Positions 48,863-57,484 of a DNA stretch of 64,000 bases are shown here, in pieces; within the stretch, counting starts at the first letter, position 1, and every line of letters begins with the position of its first letter. Where the stretch lies: assembly GCF_019396385.1 (NCBI RefSeq), contig NZ_JAHKRN010000002.1, positions 248,001 through 312,000 on the forward strand, written 5' to 3'. This DNA is from Nonomuraea harbinensis (GTDB lineage: Bacteria > Actinomycetota > Actinomycetes > Streptosporangiales > Streptosporangiaceae). The notes beneath the pieces were generated by a model that was not told where the DNA came from, searched no databases, and saw only the letters and a program-made list of their open reading frames with translations. The translations under genes and the position numbers were made by a program.

Positions 48863-49756
48863 GTGCGCATCGCTCTCGCCGGGCTCGCCACCAGCCACCC
48901 GTACACCGACGCCAGGACCCTGGCCAGGCATGCCGAGCTCGTGGTGTGGGAGCCGGACGGGGAACGGCTGCGGAGGTTCACCGAGGAGCACCCGGAGGCG
49001 CGGGTGGCGGGAAGCCTGGGGGAGGCGCTGGACGGCGGGCCGGACGGGGTGGTGCTGACCGTGCCGAACCCGCGGGTGCCGGAGGCGCTGGCGGCGGTGC
49101 TGGAGACGGGGGCGGCGTGTTTCGTGAACAAGCCGGCGGCGGCCACCAGGGAGCAGCTCGACCGGCTGGACCGGCTGCCGATCCACGACCGGGTGATGTC
49201 GGGGTCCGTGCTGCGGTTCGCGCCGGCCTTCGCCGGGTGGGCGGCGGATCCGGCCGGGGTGCTGTCGGTGCGCGCGACCGTACGGCATGACGTGGGGCTC
49301 TGGGCGACCGGCTACAACGCCTGGCAGGACAACCCGTCCGAGGGCGGCGGGACGCTGGTGACCATGGGGGTGCACGGGGTGGAGCTGCTGGTGGCGCTGC
49401 TCGGCCCGGACGTGCGGCTGGCGGGCGCGGCGGGCGCCGTCCGGCACTACGGGACGCTCCGGTCGGAGGACACCGGGGTCATGGCGCTGCGGTGGGGGAG
49501 CGGCGTGACGGGCGTGGTGGAGGTCGTCGGCGTGAGCGACGAGGAGTCGTACGCCGTCACCGTCCACCGGCGCGGCGGGGACGAGCACGTGGTGATCGAG
49601 GCCGGTGACGACCCGGTGCTGGGCCTCGGTTACGCGAGGACGATCGAGGCGTTCCTGGAGATGGCGGGCGGCGGGCCCAGCCCGGTGCCGTGGGCGGAGA
49701 CCCGGGCCATCCTCGGCGTCCTCGTCTCGGCCCGCGAGAGCGTGCCCGTCCGTTGA
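48863..49756 (+). CDS. Gfo/Idh/MocA-family oxidoreductase
   Basis: 297 residues. Rossmann start MRIALAGLATSHPYTDARTL is a divergent NAD-binding loop; AACFVNKPAAATREQLDRL carries the family EKP-like motif (here NKP, residues ~91-109), and WQDNPSEGGGTLVTMGVHGVELL holds the catalytic-region histidine. Such enzymes oxidise or reduce sugars, inositols or derivatives with NAD(P). First gene of the accessory catabolic locus. GTG at 48863 with GGAGG 5 nt upstream. Its own promoter lacks the 18-bp motif seen downstream. Confidence 0.85.
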   Translation: MRIALAGLATSHPYTDARTLARHAELVVWEPDGERLRRFTEEHPEARVAGSLGEALDGGPDGVVLTVPNPRVPEALAAVLETGAACFVNKPAAATREQLDRLDRLPIHDRVMSGSVLRFAPAFAGWAADPAGVLSVRATVRHDVGLWATGYNAWQDNPSEGGGTLVTMGVHGVELLVALLGPDVRLAGAAGAVRHYGTLRSEDTGVMALRWGSGVTGVVEVVGVSDEESYAVTVHRRGGDEHVVIEAGDDPVLGLGYARTIEAFLEMAGGGPSPVPWAETRAILGVLVSARESVPVR

Positions 49757-49793
49757 CAGCGGCAGTCCCTCCCGGTTACGGTCTGGACCGTAA
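49753..49793 (+). promoter_or_regulatory. Promoter with operator copy A (TTACGGTCTGGACCGTAA)
   Basis: A perfect -35 TTGACA (49753-49758) is followed after 18 nt by TACGGT (49777-49782), which is part of the perfect 18-bp palindrome at 49776-49793. Operator and -10 therefore coincide, fitting repression. It precedes the epimerase/DapA-like pair. Confidence 0.75.
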
Positions 49794-49816
49794 ATAAGGA
49801 CAAAGGGGGACCCCGC

Positions 49817-50824
49817 GTGCGGACCACAGCGGAACTCGAGGAGCGGCTGGCGCGGCCGAGCGCCGGGCTCGTGGCGGACCTCGCCGCGCTGGACGGCGAC
49901 ATCATGATCCTCGGCGCCGGGGGCAAGCTCGGCCCCAGCCTGGTGCGGCTGGCGCTGAACGCCACCGGGGGCGACCGGCGGATCATCGCCGTCTCCCGCT
50001 TCTCCGAGCCCGGACTCGCCGACGCGCTCGCCGGCGCGGGCGCCACCGTGGTGAGCGCCGACGTGGCCGACGACCGGGCGCTGCGCGAGCTGCCCGAAGC
50101 GCCCAACGTGGTGTTCCTGGTCGGCGCCAAGTTCGGCACCCAGGGACGCGAGCACGCCACCTGGTTCACCAACACCTACCTGCCCGGCCGGGTCGCCGAC
50201 CGGTTCCGCGGCAGCAGGATCGCCGCCCTGTCCACCGGGAACGTCTACCCGCTCGTCCCGGTCGCCGGCGGGGGCAGCGTCGAGGACGACCCCGCCGGGC
50301 CCGTCGGCGAGTACGCGATGAGCTGCCTCGGCCGGGAGCGCACGCTGGCGCACTTCGCCGAGGCGCACGGCACCCCGATGGCGCTGATCCGGCTCAACTA
50401 CGCGGTCGAACTCCGCTACGGGGTGCTGGTCGACCTGGCGCAGAAGGTCCTGGCCCGCGAGCCCGTCGACCTGACCACCGGCCAGGTCAACGTGGTGTGG
50501 CAGGGGTACGCGAACGAGGTGACGCTCCGCTCCCTGCGGCTCGCCGCGACCCCGCCGTACGTGCTCAACGTGACGGGCCCCGAGCGGATCTCGGTACGGT
50601 GGGCCGCGCTGGAGCTGGGCGCGCGGCTCGGGGTGGAGCCGGTGTTCACCGGCGAGGAGGCGCCGACGGCGCTGCTGTCGGACGCGTCGCGGTGCCACCG
50701 GCTGTTCGGGTATCCCGGGATCACGCCGCTGGAGCTGATCGACCACATCGCCGGCTGGGTGGCCGGCGGCGGGCCGCTGCTGGGCAAGCCCACCAAGTTC
50801 GAACGCCGTGACGGCCGTTTCTGA
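49817..50824 (+). CDS. NAD-dependent epimerase/dehydratase-like protein
   Basis: 335 residues, extended SDR family. NAD loop ILGAGGKLGPSLVRLAL (residues ~31-47), then LSTGNVYPLVPVAGGGS, and GEYAMSCLGRE where the usual YxxxK is replaced by YAMSCLGRE, so the catalytic lysine is not obvious. It may be a reductase or epimerase with altered chemistry, or a binding protein. GTG at 49817 behind AAGGGGGA. Followed after 33 nt by the DapA-like gene; both under operator copy A. Confidence 0.8.
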   Translation: MRTTAELEERLARPSAGLVADLAALDGDIMILGAGGKLGPSLVRLALNATGGDRRIIAVSRFSEPGLADALAGAGATVVSADVADDRALRELPEAPNVVFLVGAKFGTQGREHATWFTNTYLPGRVADRFRGSRIAALSTGNVYPLVPVAGGGSVEDDPAGPVGEYAMSCLGRERTLAHFAEAHGTPMALIRLNYAVELRYGVLVDLAQKVLAREPVDLTTGQVNVVWQGYANEVTLRSLRLAATPPYVLNVTGPERISVRWAALELGARLGVEPVFTGEEAPTALLSDASRCHRLFGYPGITPLELIDHIAGWVAGGGPLLGKPTKFERRDGRF

Positions 50825-50857
50825 GACCGGCGACATCACATGACGAGGGGGACCCAC

Positions 50858-51913
50858 GTGCTCAGCACGGCTCCAGAGGCCAAGACGTCCGCGCGCGACC
50901 TGTTCAGGCGCGGCCTGGTCATCCCGGCGCACCCGCTGGCGCTGACCGCGGACCGGACGTTCGACGAGCGCCGCCAGCGCGCCCTGACCCGCTACTACGT
51001 GGAGGCGGGCGCCGGCGGTCTCGCGGTGGGCGTGCACACCACGCAGTTCGCCATCCACGGCACGGACCTGCTGCCGCCGGTGCTGGAGCTGGCCGCGGAC
51101 ACCGCCCGCGAGTCGGAGCGCGAGGTGCTGCTGATCGCGGGCGCCACCGGGCCGACCGCCCAGGCCGTGGCCGAGGCCGAGCTGGCCCGGTCGCTCGGCT
51201 ACCACATGGTGCTGCTGAGCCCGTACGCGGAGCTCGGCGAGGACGCGCTGGTGGAGCGGGCGCGGGCGGTCGGCGAGGTGCTGCCGGTGATCGGCTTCTA
51301 CCTGCAGCCCGCGGTCGGCGGGCGGCCGCTGTCACGGGACTTCTGGACCAGGCTGGCGGCGGTCGAGTCGGTGGCCGGCATCAAGGTCGCGCCGTTCGAC
51401 CGTTACCGCACGCTCGACGTGCTGCACGGCGTCGTGCGCGCGGGGCGGGCCGAGGAGGTCGCGCTCTACACCGGGAACGACGACCACATCCTGGCCGACC
51501 TCATCACCCCGCACCGGGTGGTCGTGGACGGGCGGGAGGTGGAGGTCGAGTTCGTCGGCGGCCTGCTCGGCCAGTGGGCGGTCTGGGTGCGGCGGGCGGT
51601 CGAGCTGCTGGAGGAGGCCAAGAGGGCCAGGGCGGGCGACGACGCGGCCGTCCGGCGGCTGCTCACGCTCGACGGGCACCTCACCGACGCCAACGCGGCC
51701 ATCTTCGACAGCGTCAACGGCTTCCACGGGTGCATCCCCGGGATCCACGAGGTGCTGCGCCGCCAGGGTCTGCTGGAGGGGCGCTGGTGCCTCGACCCGG
51801 CGGAGGAGCTGTCGCCGGGGCAGCTCGCGGAGATCGACCGGGTCTGGGCGGCCTACCCCTGGCTCAGGGACGACGACTTCGTGGCCGAGGGCCTGGCCCG
51901 CTGGCTGTCCTGA
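50858..51913 (+). CDS. Dihydrodipicolinate synthase-family (DapA-like) aldolase 1
   Basis: 351 residues, TIM-barrel class I aldolase. The Schiff-base lysine is in AGIKVAPFDRY (residues ~169-179) and the partner Tyr in VIGFYLQPAVGG (~143-154). The GGTTGE loop of true DapA is replaced by GVHTTQFAIH, and the protein is about 50 residues longer, so it is not lysine biosynthesis; family relatives cleave keto-sugar acids. GTG at 50858 was chosen for its GAGGGGG; an ATG at 50840 lacks one. Transcription probably ends at 51914-51943. Confidence 0.85.
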   Translation: MLSTAPEAKTSARDLFRRGLVIPAHPLALTADRTFDERRQRALTRYYVEAGAGGLAVGVHTTQFAIHGTDLLPPVLELAADTARESEREVLLIAGATGPTAQAVAEAELARSLGYHMVLLSPYAELGEDALVERARAVGEVLPVIGFYLQPAVGGRPLSRDFWTRLAAVESVAGIKVAPFDRYRTLDVLHGVVRAGRAEEVALYTGNDDHILADLITPHRVVVDGREVEVEFVGGLLGQWAVWVRRAVELLEEAKRARAGDDAAVRRLLTLDGHLTDANAAIFDSVNGFHGCIPGIHEVLRRQGLLEGRWCLDPAEELSPGQLAEIDRVWAAYPWLRDDDFVAEGLARWLS

Positions 51914-51943
51914 CGGCCTCCGTCCATGAGCGGGAGGAGGCCG
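51914..51943. terminator. Bidirectional hairpin between convergent genes
   Basis: CGGCCTCC pairs perfectly with GGAGGCCG over a 14-nt loop, directly between the DapA-like stop and the regulator stop. Confidence 0.55.
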
Positions 51944-51950
51944 CGGGGTG

Positions 51951-53156
51951 TCACAGTGTCAGCCGGTACAGCGTGAGCGGCCGCCCGCTGGACCCGCTGG
52001 TCAGATTCCCGGTGCGTTCGGCGAGGCCGGCGAGCTCCAGGCGGTGGAGCATGCGGCGGGCGGTGCGCTGCTGGACGGCGAGCCGGTCGGCGATCTCCCG
52101 GGTCGTCAGCGGCTCGTCGCCGGCGGCCCTGCGCGCCTCCAGGAGCTTCTCCAGGGTGGGCACCGACAGGCCGACGCGGCGGGCGATGACGGAGAGGTTC
52201 TGCTCGCCGGCCGGCCCGGTGGGAACCGACTCCAGCACGATGTCGGTGTCGGCGCGCAGCGACAGGACCGCCGCGACGTCGCCGATGCGGCGGGCGCGGG
52301 CGAGCGCGCGGCGGGCCAGGCTCTCCGCCTCGGCGGCGCTGCGGCCCAGGCCGAAGCCGACGCGCACCACGCTGTTCTGGACGGCCAGGCGGGCCAGCAG
52401 CGGCAGACCGGTGAAGCCGCCGGTGGCGTCGTGCAGCGGGCCCCGGGTGGTCACCAGCAGGTGGGTGCCGCCCCGGAAGGCGGCCACGGTGCCGCCCAGC
52501 GCGGTGGCCTCGCGCAGCAGGCCCTCGTCGTTCGCCACCTCGACGAGGCCGAGCGCGATCTGCGCGTCCTCCTGGGCCTGGCCCTGCGCGGTCAGCAGGA
52601 GCTGGCGCAGCGCCACCCGCACCGAGTGCGTCGACGGGGCCAGCCGCAGCACGCGCATGTCGTCGCGGAGAGCCTCGTGGACGCTGCTGAGACAGGTGAT
52701 CACCGGGTGGGCGGGGCCGCGCCGGTGGAAGGCGACGGCCTTCTCCGATGTCATCTCCGGCCGGTAGGGGAGCGTGCGCAGCTCGCCCGTGGGCAGCCCC
52801 GCCTCGGCGAACGTGGCGACGACGTCGGCGGCCGGCAGCGTGTCGATGGACAGCCGGGTCACGTCCACGCCCTGGTGCTGGAGTCGTACCAGGGCGCTGA
52901 GCAGCGTCGCGCCCGTGTAGTCGACGAACGCGGCGGGGCGGGTCAGCGCCTCGGCGTCGCGGGAGAGCATGTACGGCACGATGCCGGTGAACAGCCATCC
53001 CTCGACGGCCGCGGTGTGCGCCTCCACGATCGCGGGCGCCTGCGACTCGTGGTCGTAGTCCAGCCGCAGGGCGCTGACGCCCGGCTGCTCCTCGCAGGTG
53101 GCCGCGACCTGGTCTACCAGGTCATGCGGGCCGACGACGCCGATGACGATCGCCAC
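51951..53156 (-). CDS. Transcriptional regulator with N-terminal receptor, cyclase-like and winged-helix regions
   Basis: 401 residues, no common family recognised. N-terminal IGVVGPHDLVDQVAATCE looks like a Rossmann-type receptor; the middle segment GFGLGRSAAEAESLARRALAR (broken here, ~281-301) resembles GGDEF/GTP-cyclohydrolase-III-like domains; the C-terminus (TTREIADRLAVQQRTARRML, then HRLELAGLAERTG) is a winged helix. GTG at 53156 follows GAGGGGG by 6 nt. It is divergent from the aminotransferase gene across operator copy B and is the only regulator in the locus, hence the best candidate to bind the 18-bp motif. Confidence 0.8.
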   Translation of the reverse strand: MAIVIGVVGPHDLVDQVAATCEEQPGVSALRLDYDHESQAPAIVEAHTAAVEGWLFTGIVPYMLSRDAEALTRPAAFVDYTGATLLSALVRLQHQGVDVTRLSIDTLPAADVVATFAEAGLPTGELRTLPYRPEMTSEKAVAFHRRGPAHPVITCLSSVHEALRDDMRVLRLAPSTHSVRVALRQLLLTAQGQAQEDAQIALGLVEVANDEGLLREATALGGTVAAFRGGTHLLVTTRGPLHDATGGFTGLPLLARLAVQNSVVRVGFGLGRSAAEAESLARRALARARRIGDVAAVLSLRADTDIVLESVPTGPAGEQNLSVIARRVGLSVPTLEKLLEARRAAGDEPLTTREIADRLAVQQRTARRMLHRLELAGLAERTGNLTSGSSGRPLTLYRLTL

Positions 53157-53176
53157 CCATGTCCCCCTCTCGCTTA

Positions 53177-53194
53177 TTACGGTCAAGGCCGCAA
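53177..53194. promoter_or_regulatory. Operator copy B (TTACGGTCAAGGCCGCAA)
   Basis: Imperfect copy of the 18-bp palindrome in the 59-bp divergent gap between the regulator and aminotransferase genes; suited to autoregulation. A TATCCT -10-like hexamer follows at 53198-53203. Confidence 0.65.
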
Positions 53195-53215
53195 TCGTAT
53201 CCTGTGAGGTGCTCT

Positions 53216-54415
53216 GTGAAGTTCCCGTCCATGGCCGAGCCGGAAGGCCGCACGCTCGGCGACGAGGAGGTGGCCGCCCTGGAGCGGGTGATCCGCTCGG
53301 GCATGCTCAACTCCGTCTGGGGAACCGAGGCGCGGGCGCTCGAACGCGAGATCGCCGAGCTGCACGGCGTGCGCCACGCGATCGCGTGCAGCTCGGGCAC
53401 CGCAGCCCTCCATCTCGCCGTCGTGGCCGCCGCGCCGGACCCCGGCGACGAGATCATCACGACACCGATCACGGACTTCGGCACTGTGGCCCCCATCTTG
53501 GCGCAGAACGCCGTCCCTGTCTTCGCCGACGTCGATCCGTCCGACGGCAATCTCGACCCGGCCGCCGTCGCGGCGCTCATCGGGCCGCGCACGCGGGCCA
53601 TCATGGCGGTGCACCTGTTCGGCGCGCCGGCGCGGGTGGACGAGCTGCGCGCCCTGGCGGACGCGCACGGCCTGGCCCTGATCGAGGACTGCGCCCAGGC
53701 CTGGCTCACCGAACTGCCCGACCCGGCGGGCGGAGGCGGCAGGGACGTGCGGCTCGCCGGGACGGTCGGCGACGTCGCCTGCCTGAGCCTGCAGCAGTGG
53801 AAGCACATCACCTGCGGCGACGGCGGCCTCACGCTGACCGGCGACGACGAGCTGGCCCGCCGGATGCGGCTGTTCTCCGACAAGGGCTGGGACCGCTCGG
53901 CGGGCCGTTCGCACGCCGCCTTCGGGCTGAACTACCGCATGACCGAGCTTCAGGCCGCCGTCGCGCGGGCCCAGCTCGCCAAGCTGCCCGGGGTGGTCGC
54001 CGCCCGCCGCCGCACGGCCGTACAGCTCCTTGAGGCCTTGCAGGGGCTTCCAGGCGTACGGTTGCCGCGCCCGGAGGGCCACGCCTGGTGGCTCTTCCCC
54101 GTCGTGCTCCCCGGCGGCGGCGCGGCGGAGCTGGCCGGGAAGCTGCGGGCGGCCGGGATACCGGCGCGGGCCGGATATCTGGACGAGCCGCTGAACCACG
54201 CCCCCGTATGGCAAGGGCCGATCTACGGGGCCTCTCGCTACCCTTTGCAGGGGTACGCCCCCCGGCCCTGCCCGGAGGCCGAGCGGATGGTCGCGGAGAC
54301 CTTGATGGTCATCGACTGGAACGAGAACTACACACCCGATCACGTCCACCTCATCGCGCGGGAGATGACCAGATTTCTGGCGCCGTCCTCGTCACGGTCG
54401 GATATCGGGGATTGA
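53216..54415 (+). CDS. DegT/DnrJ/EryC1/StrS-family PLP aminotransferase
   Basis: 399 residues, sugar aminotransferase fold type I: ACSSGTAALHLAV (residues ~61-73), VHLFGAPARVDEL, ALIEDCAQAW (~159-168), and the PLP lysine in LQQWKHITCGDGGL (~194-207), then GLNYRMTELQAAV. Members aminate keto-sugars (or dehydrate them). In an import-linked catabolic locus it may run as an amine-removing or -adding step on an amino sugar. GTG at 53216 with GAGG upstream. Confidence 0.9.
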   Translation: MKFPSMAEPEGRTLGDEEVAALERVIRSGMLNSVWGTEARALEREIAELHGVRHAIACSSGTAALHLAVVAAAPDPGDEIITTPITDFGTVAPILAQNAVPVFADVDPSDGNLDPAAVAALIGPRTRAIMAVHLFGAPARVDELRALADAHGLALIEDCAQAWLTELPDPAGGGGRDVRLAGTVGDVACLSLQQWKHITCGDGGLTLTGDDELARRMRLFSDKGWDRSAGRSHAAFGLNYRMTELQAAVARAQLAKLPGVVAARRRTAVQLLEALQGLPGVRLPRPEGHAWWLFPVVLPGGGAAELAGKLRAAGIPARAGYLDEPLNHAPVWQGPIYGASRYPLQGYAPRPCPEAERMVAETLMVIDWNENYTPDHVHLIAREMTRFLAPSSSRSDIGD

Positions 54416-54457
54416 CCCGAGACGGATCGCGTTACTAGGTTTCGGTCAGGACCGGTA
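54412..54457 (+). promoter_or_regulatory. Promoter and operator copy C before the ABC importer genes
   Basis: TTGACC (54412-54417) and TACTAG (54433-54438) form a -35/-10 pair with a short 15-nt spacer. The operator TTTCGGTCAGGACCGGTA (54440-54457) lies right after the -10, around the expected transcription start. Confidence 0.6.
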
Positions 54458-54477
54458 TTAAGGAAAGGTTGCCGCCG

Positions 54478-55722
54478 ATGAGAAAGACAGCGACCCTGGG
54501 CGTCGCGATCGCGCTGAGCATCGCCGCCGCCGGGTGCGGATCGTCCAGCGGTTCGGACAAGAGCACGGTGACCCTGTGGATGTATCCGGTCATCGGCGAC
54601 CAGGCCAAGAGCCAGGCGTTCTGGCAGAAGGTCGAGAAGGACTTCGAAGCGAAGAACCCGGACGTCGACGTCACCGTCGACCAGCAGCCGTGGGAGGGCC
54701 GTCAGGAGAAGGTCACCACCGCCCTGGTCTCGAAGAAGGGCTTCGACCTGGTCGTCCTCGGCCCCGACCAGATCCCGCAGTACGCCCAGCAGGGCACGAT
54801 CGAGCCGGTCGACGACGTGGTGGCCGAGGCGAAGGACGCCTACCTGCCCAGCTCGCTCACCGCGCTGACCGTCGACGGCAAGCTCTACGGCGTGCCGATC
54901 TACCAGACGATCACCGCGCCCATCTACAACAAGAAGCTGTTCGCCGAGGCGGGCGTCGAGAAGATCCCCGAGACGCTGGACGAGCTCAAGGCGGCCGCCC
55001 CCAAGCTCGCCGCGAACAAGGTCGCCGTGCTGGACTACCCGGGCAAGCCCGAGGTCAGCCTGAACCAGAGCTTCTACCCCTTCCTGTGGGCCAACGGCGG
55101 CACCGTGTTCGCCCCCGACGGCAAGAGCGTGGCGTTCAACGGCCCGGAGGGCGTGGCGAGCCTGCAGCTCCTGCTCGACCTCAAGGCCGCGGGCGGGCTC
55201 CCGGAGAACACCGCCAGCAAGGGCAACGACATCGAGGGCGGCGCGCTCGCGGCGGGCAAGACCGCCATGTACCACGCGGCCACCGCCGGGCAGGCCGTCC
55301 AGCTCGGCGCCGTCATCGGCGAGGAGAACGTCGGCATCGGCCTGCCTCTCGAAGGTGCCAAGCGGGTCGCGTTCGGCATCCCCGGCGGGGTCGTGCTGGC
55401 CAAGCACTCCGAGCACAAGGACGCCGCCAGGAAGCTGGCCGGCTACCTGGCCTCGCCCGAGGTCACGGGCGAGCTGGCCAAGGAGTCCGGCTTCTTCCCG
55501 GCCCGCACCGACGTCACCGTGCCGGACCAGTCGGAGTCGGCGAAGGAGTTCGCCAAGTCCCTGGAGTACGCCTTCCCCGGCGACACCCACCCCCAGGCCC
55601 GTCAGGTCATGGGCCTCATCGCGCCGCACATCCAGGCGGCCCTGCTCGGCCAGGAGGACGCCAAGCAGGCCCTCGACGCGGCGGCCGAGGAGGCCAACGC
55701 GCTGCTGGCCAACGGCGGCTGA
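54478..55722 (+). CDS. ABC transporter extracellular solute-binding lipoprotein (sugar type)
   Basis: 414 residues. Lipoprotein signal ending in SIAAAGC (Cys20), then the family-1 solute-binding fold typical of oligosaccharide or polyol importers (VTLWMYPVIGD, KGFDLVVLGPDQIPQYAQQG, LYGVPIYQTITAPIYNKKLF written here in short parts). It delivers the substrate to the two permeases encoded next. ATG at 54478 follows AGGAAAGG by about 9 nt. No ATPase gene is in the window, so a shared MsiK-like ATPase is likely. Confidence 0.92.
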   Translation: MRKTATLGVAIALSIAAAGCGSSSGSDKSTVTLWMYPVIGDQAKSQAFWQKVEKDFEAKNPDVDVTVDQQPWEGRQEKVTTALVSKKGFDLVVLGPDQIPQYAQQGTIEPVDDVVAEAKDAYLPSSLTALTVDGKLYGVPIYQTITAPIYNKKLFAEAGVEKIPETLDELKAAAPKLAANKVAVLDYPGKPEVSLNQSFYPFLWANGGTVFAPDGKSVAFNGPEGVASLQLLLDLKAAGGLPENTASKGNDIEGGALAAGKTAMYHAATAGQAVQLGAVIGEENVGIGLPLEGAKRVAFGIPGGVVLAKHSEHKDAARKLAGYLASPEVTGELAKESGFFPARTDVTVPDQSESAKEFAKSLEYAFPGDTHPQARQVMGLIAPHIQAALLGQEDAKQALDAAAEEANALLANGG

Positions 55723-55738
55723 ACGAGAAAGGAACGCC

Positions 55739-56605
55739 GTGCGTCATCGCTTGCGTGACCCGGTCACCGGGCTGCTGTTCGTGCTGCCCGTGTTCGTGCT
55801 CTTCCTGATCTTCCGGATCTTCCCCTCACTGGGGGCGGCGGGCATGAGCCTGACGAACTGGAACATCGGCGGCGAGTGGAGCTTCGTCGGCGCGGACAAC
55901 TACGCCAGGCTGCTCGGCGACGTCAACTTCTGGCTCAGCCTGCGGGTCTCGCTGGTGTACGCGGCGATCTACGTGCCGCTCACCGTCCTGGTGGCGCTCG
56001 GCACCGCGCTGCTGCTCAACCAGGTGGTGTTCATGCGCGGCCTGTTCCGCGGCATGCTCTTCCTGCCGTACGTGACCAGCTTCGTGCTGGCGGGCATCGT
56101 CTGGCGCTGGATCTACGAGTTCGACGGGCTGATCAACGGCCTGATCGGCAAGCTGGGGCTCGGCCCGGTGGCGTTCCTGGAGCAGGCGTCGCTGGTGCTG
56201 CCCGCGCTGGCCGTGGTGTCGGTGTGGAAGGGGTTCGGCTACTCGATGCTCATCCTGCTGGCCGGTCTCAAGTCGATCCCGGCCAGCTACCTGGAGGCCG
56301 CCACGGTCGACGGGGCCGGCGCCTGGCAGAAGTTCCGCCGGATCACGCTGCCGCTGCTCAAACCGACGCTCTTCTTCGTCCTGGTGATCGAGACCATCAG
56401 CGCCTTCCAGGTGTTCGACACCATCTACGTGATGACCGGCGGCGGCCCGGCGCGGGCCACGTACACGCTCATCTACGGCATCTACGACCACGGCTTCCGC
56501 TCCTTCGACTTCGGCTACGCCGCGACCTGGGGAGTGGTGCTGTTCGCGATCGTCCTGGCCGTGTCGCTGATCCAGCGCCGCTTCCTGGACCGGGGGAACA
56601 CGTGA
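55739..56605 (+). CDS. Sugar ABC transporter permease 1 (MalF/UgpA type)
   Basis: 288 residues, six membrane helices. The ATPase-docking EAA loop is EAATVDGAGAWQKFRRITLP (residues ~186-205). Begins MRHRLRDPVTGLLFVLPVFV; GTG at 55739 has AAAGGA 5 nt upstream. Its stop overlaps the next permease start as GTGA. Confidence 0.93.
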   Translation: MRHRLRDPVTGLLFVLPVFVLFLIFRIFPSLGAAGMSLTNWNIGGEWSFVGADNYARLLGDVNFWLSLRVSLVYAAIYVPLTVLVALGTALLLNQVVFMRGLFRGMLFLPYVTSFVLAGIVWRWIYEFDGLINGLIGKLGLGPVAFLEQASLVLPALAVVSVWKGFGYSMLILLAGLKSIPASYLEAATVDGAGAWQKFRRITLPLLKPTLFFVLVIETISAFQVFDTIYVMTGGGPARATYTLIYGIYDHGFRSFDFGYAATWGVVLFAIVLAVSLIQRRFLDRGNT

Positions 56606-57474
56606 CGCTCACCTCATCCAGCACCGCATCCAGGCCGCTCGCCCGCGACCGCGCCGCCGGACGGGCGCCGCGCCGACGGGCCAGGTGGCCGCTCGCCGTC
56701 CTGCTGGCCGTGCTGTCGGTGCTGACCGTCGCGCCGTTCCTGGCCATGCTGATCGTGGCGCTGTCGCCGGCAGGCCAGCCGACGCTGCCCGCGCGGTGGC
56801 CCGAGACGCTCACGCTGGACAACCTGACCAGGGTGCTGTCGGCGTCCGGGTTCGTGGAGTGGACGGTCAACTCGCTCGTCTACTCCGTCGTGTCCGTGGT
56901 GGTCATCCTGCTCACCGCGTCGATGGCCGGCTACGCGTTCGCCAAGAAGCGCTTCCCTGGCCGCGACACGATGTTCTGGACGTTCCTGGCGACCATGATG
57001 GTGCCGTTCCAGGCCACGCTCATCCCCACGTTCGTGCTGGTCAACAGCTTGGACGGGGTGGACACGTTCTGGGGCCTGATCGTGCCGACGCTGGCCAACT
57101 CGCAGGCGGTCTTCCTGATGCGGCAGTTCATCATGGGGCTGCCGGACGAGCTGTTCGACGCGGCCAAGGTGGACGGGGCGTCGGAGCTGCGGGTCTATCT
57201 GACGATCGTGGTGCCGCTGACCCGGCCGATCATGGCCACGCTGGGCGTGTTCGTGTTCCTGTGGCACTGGAACGACTTCCTCTGGCCGCTGGTCGTCGGC
57301 CAGAGCGACGCCACCAGGACGCTGACCGTGGGACTGACCACGCTGCGCACCGAGGAGATGCAGCTGTCGATGCTCATGGCGTCGGCGACGATCTCGGTGA
57401 TCCCGTGCCTGCTGGTGTTCTTCCTGCTGCAGCGGTATCTGGTGAACAGCATCGCGATGACCGGGTTCAAATAA
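56602..57474 (+). CDS. Sugar ABC transporter permease 2 (MalG/UgpE type)
   Basis: 290 residues, six membrane helices, with a basic N-terminal stretch before helix 1. EAA loop: DAAKVDGASELRVYLTIVVP (residues ~188-207). GTG at 56602 overlaps the first permease stop, giving equal translation of the pair. Followed after 10 nt by the second DapA-like gene. Confidence 0.93.
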   Translation: MTLTSSSTASRPLARDRAAGRAPRRRARWPLAVLLAVLSVLTVAPFLAMLIVALSPAGQPTLPARWPETLTLDNLTRVLSASGFVEWTVNSLVYSVVSVVVILLTASMAGYAFAKKRFPGRDTMFWTFLATMMVPFQATLIPTFVLVNSLDGVDTFWGLIVPTLANSQAVFLMRQFIMGLPDELFDAAKVDGASELRVYLTIVVPLTRPIMATLGVFVFLWHWNDFLWPLVVGQSDATRTLTVGLTTLRTEEMQLSMLMASATISVIPCLLVFFLLQRYLVNSIAMTGFK

Positions 57475-57484
57475 GCTCATTTAT

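Noticed and set aside
50858-51913. Lysine-biosynthesis dapA
   Set aside because: The GGTTGE loop is missing, the protein is longer, and the context is catabolic; only the aldolase fold is shared.
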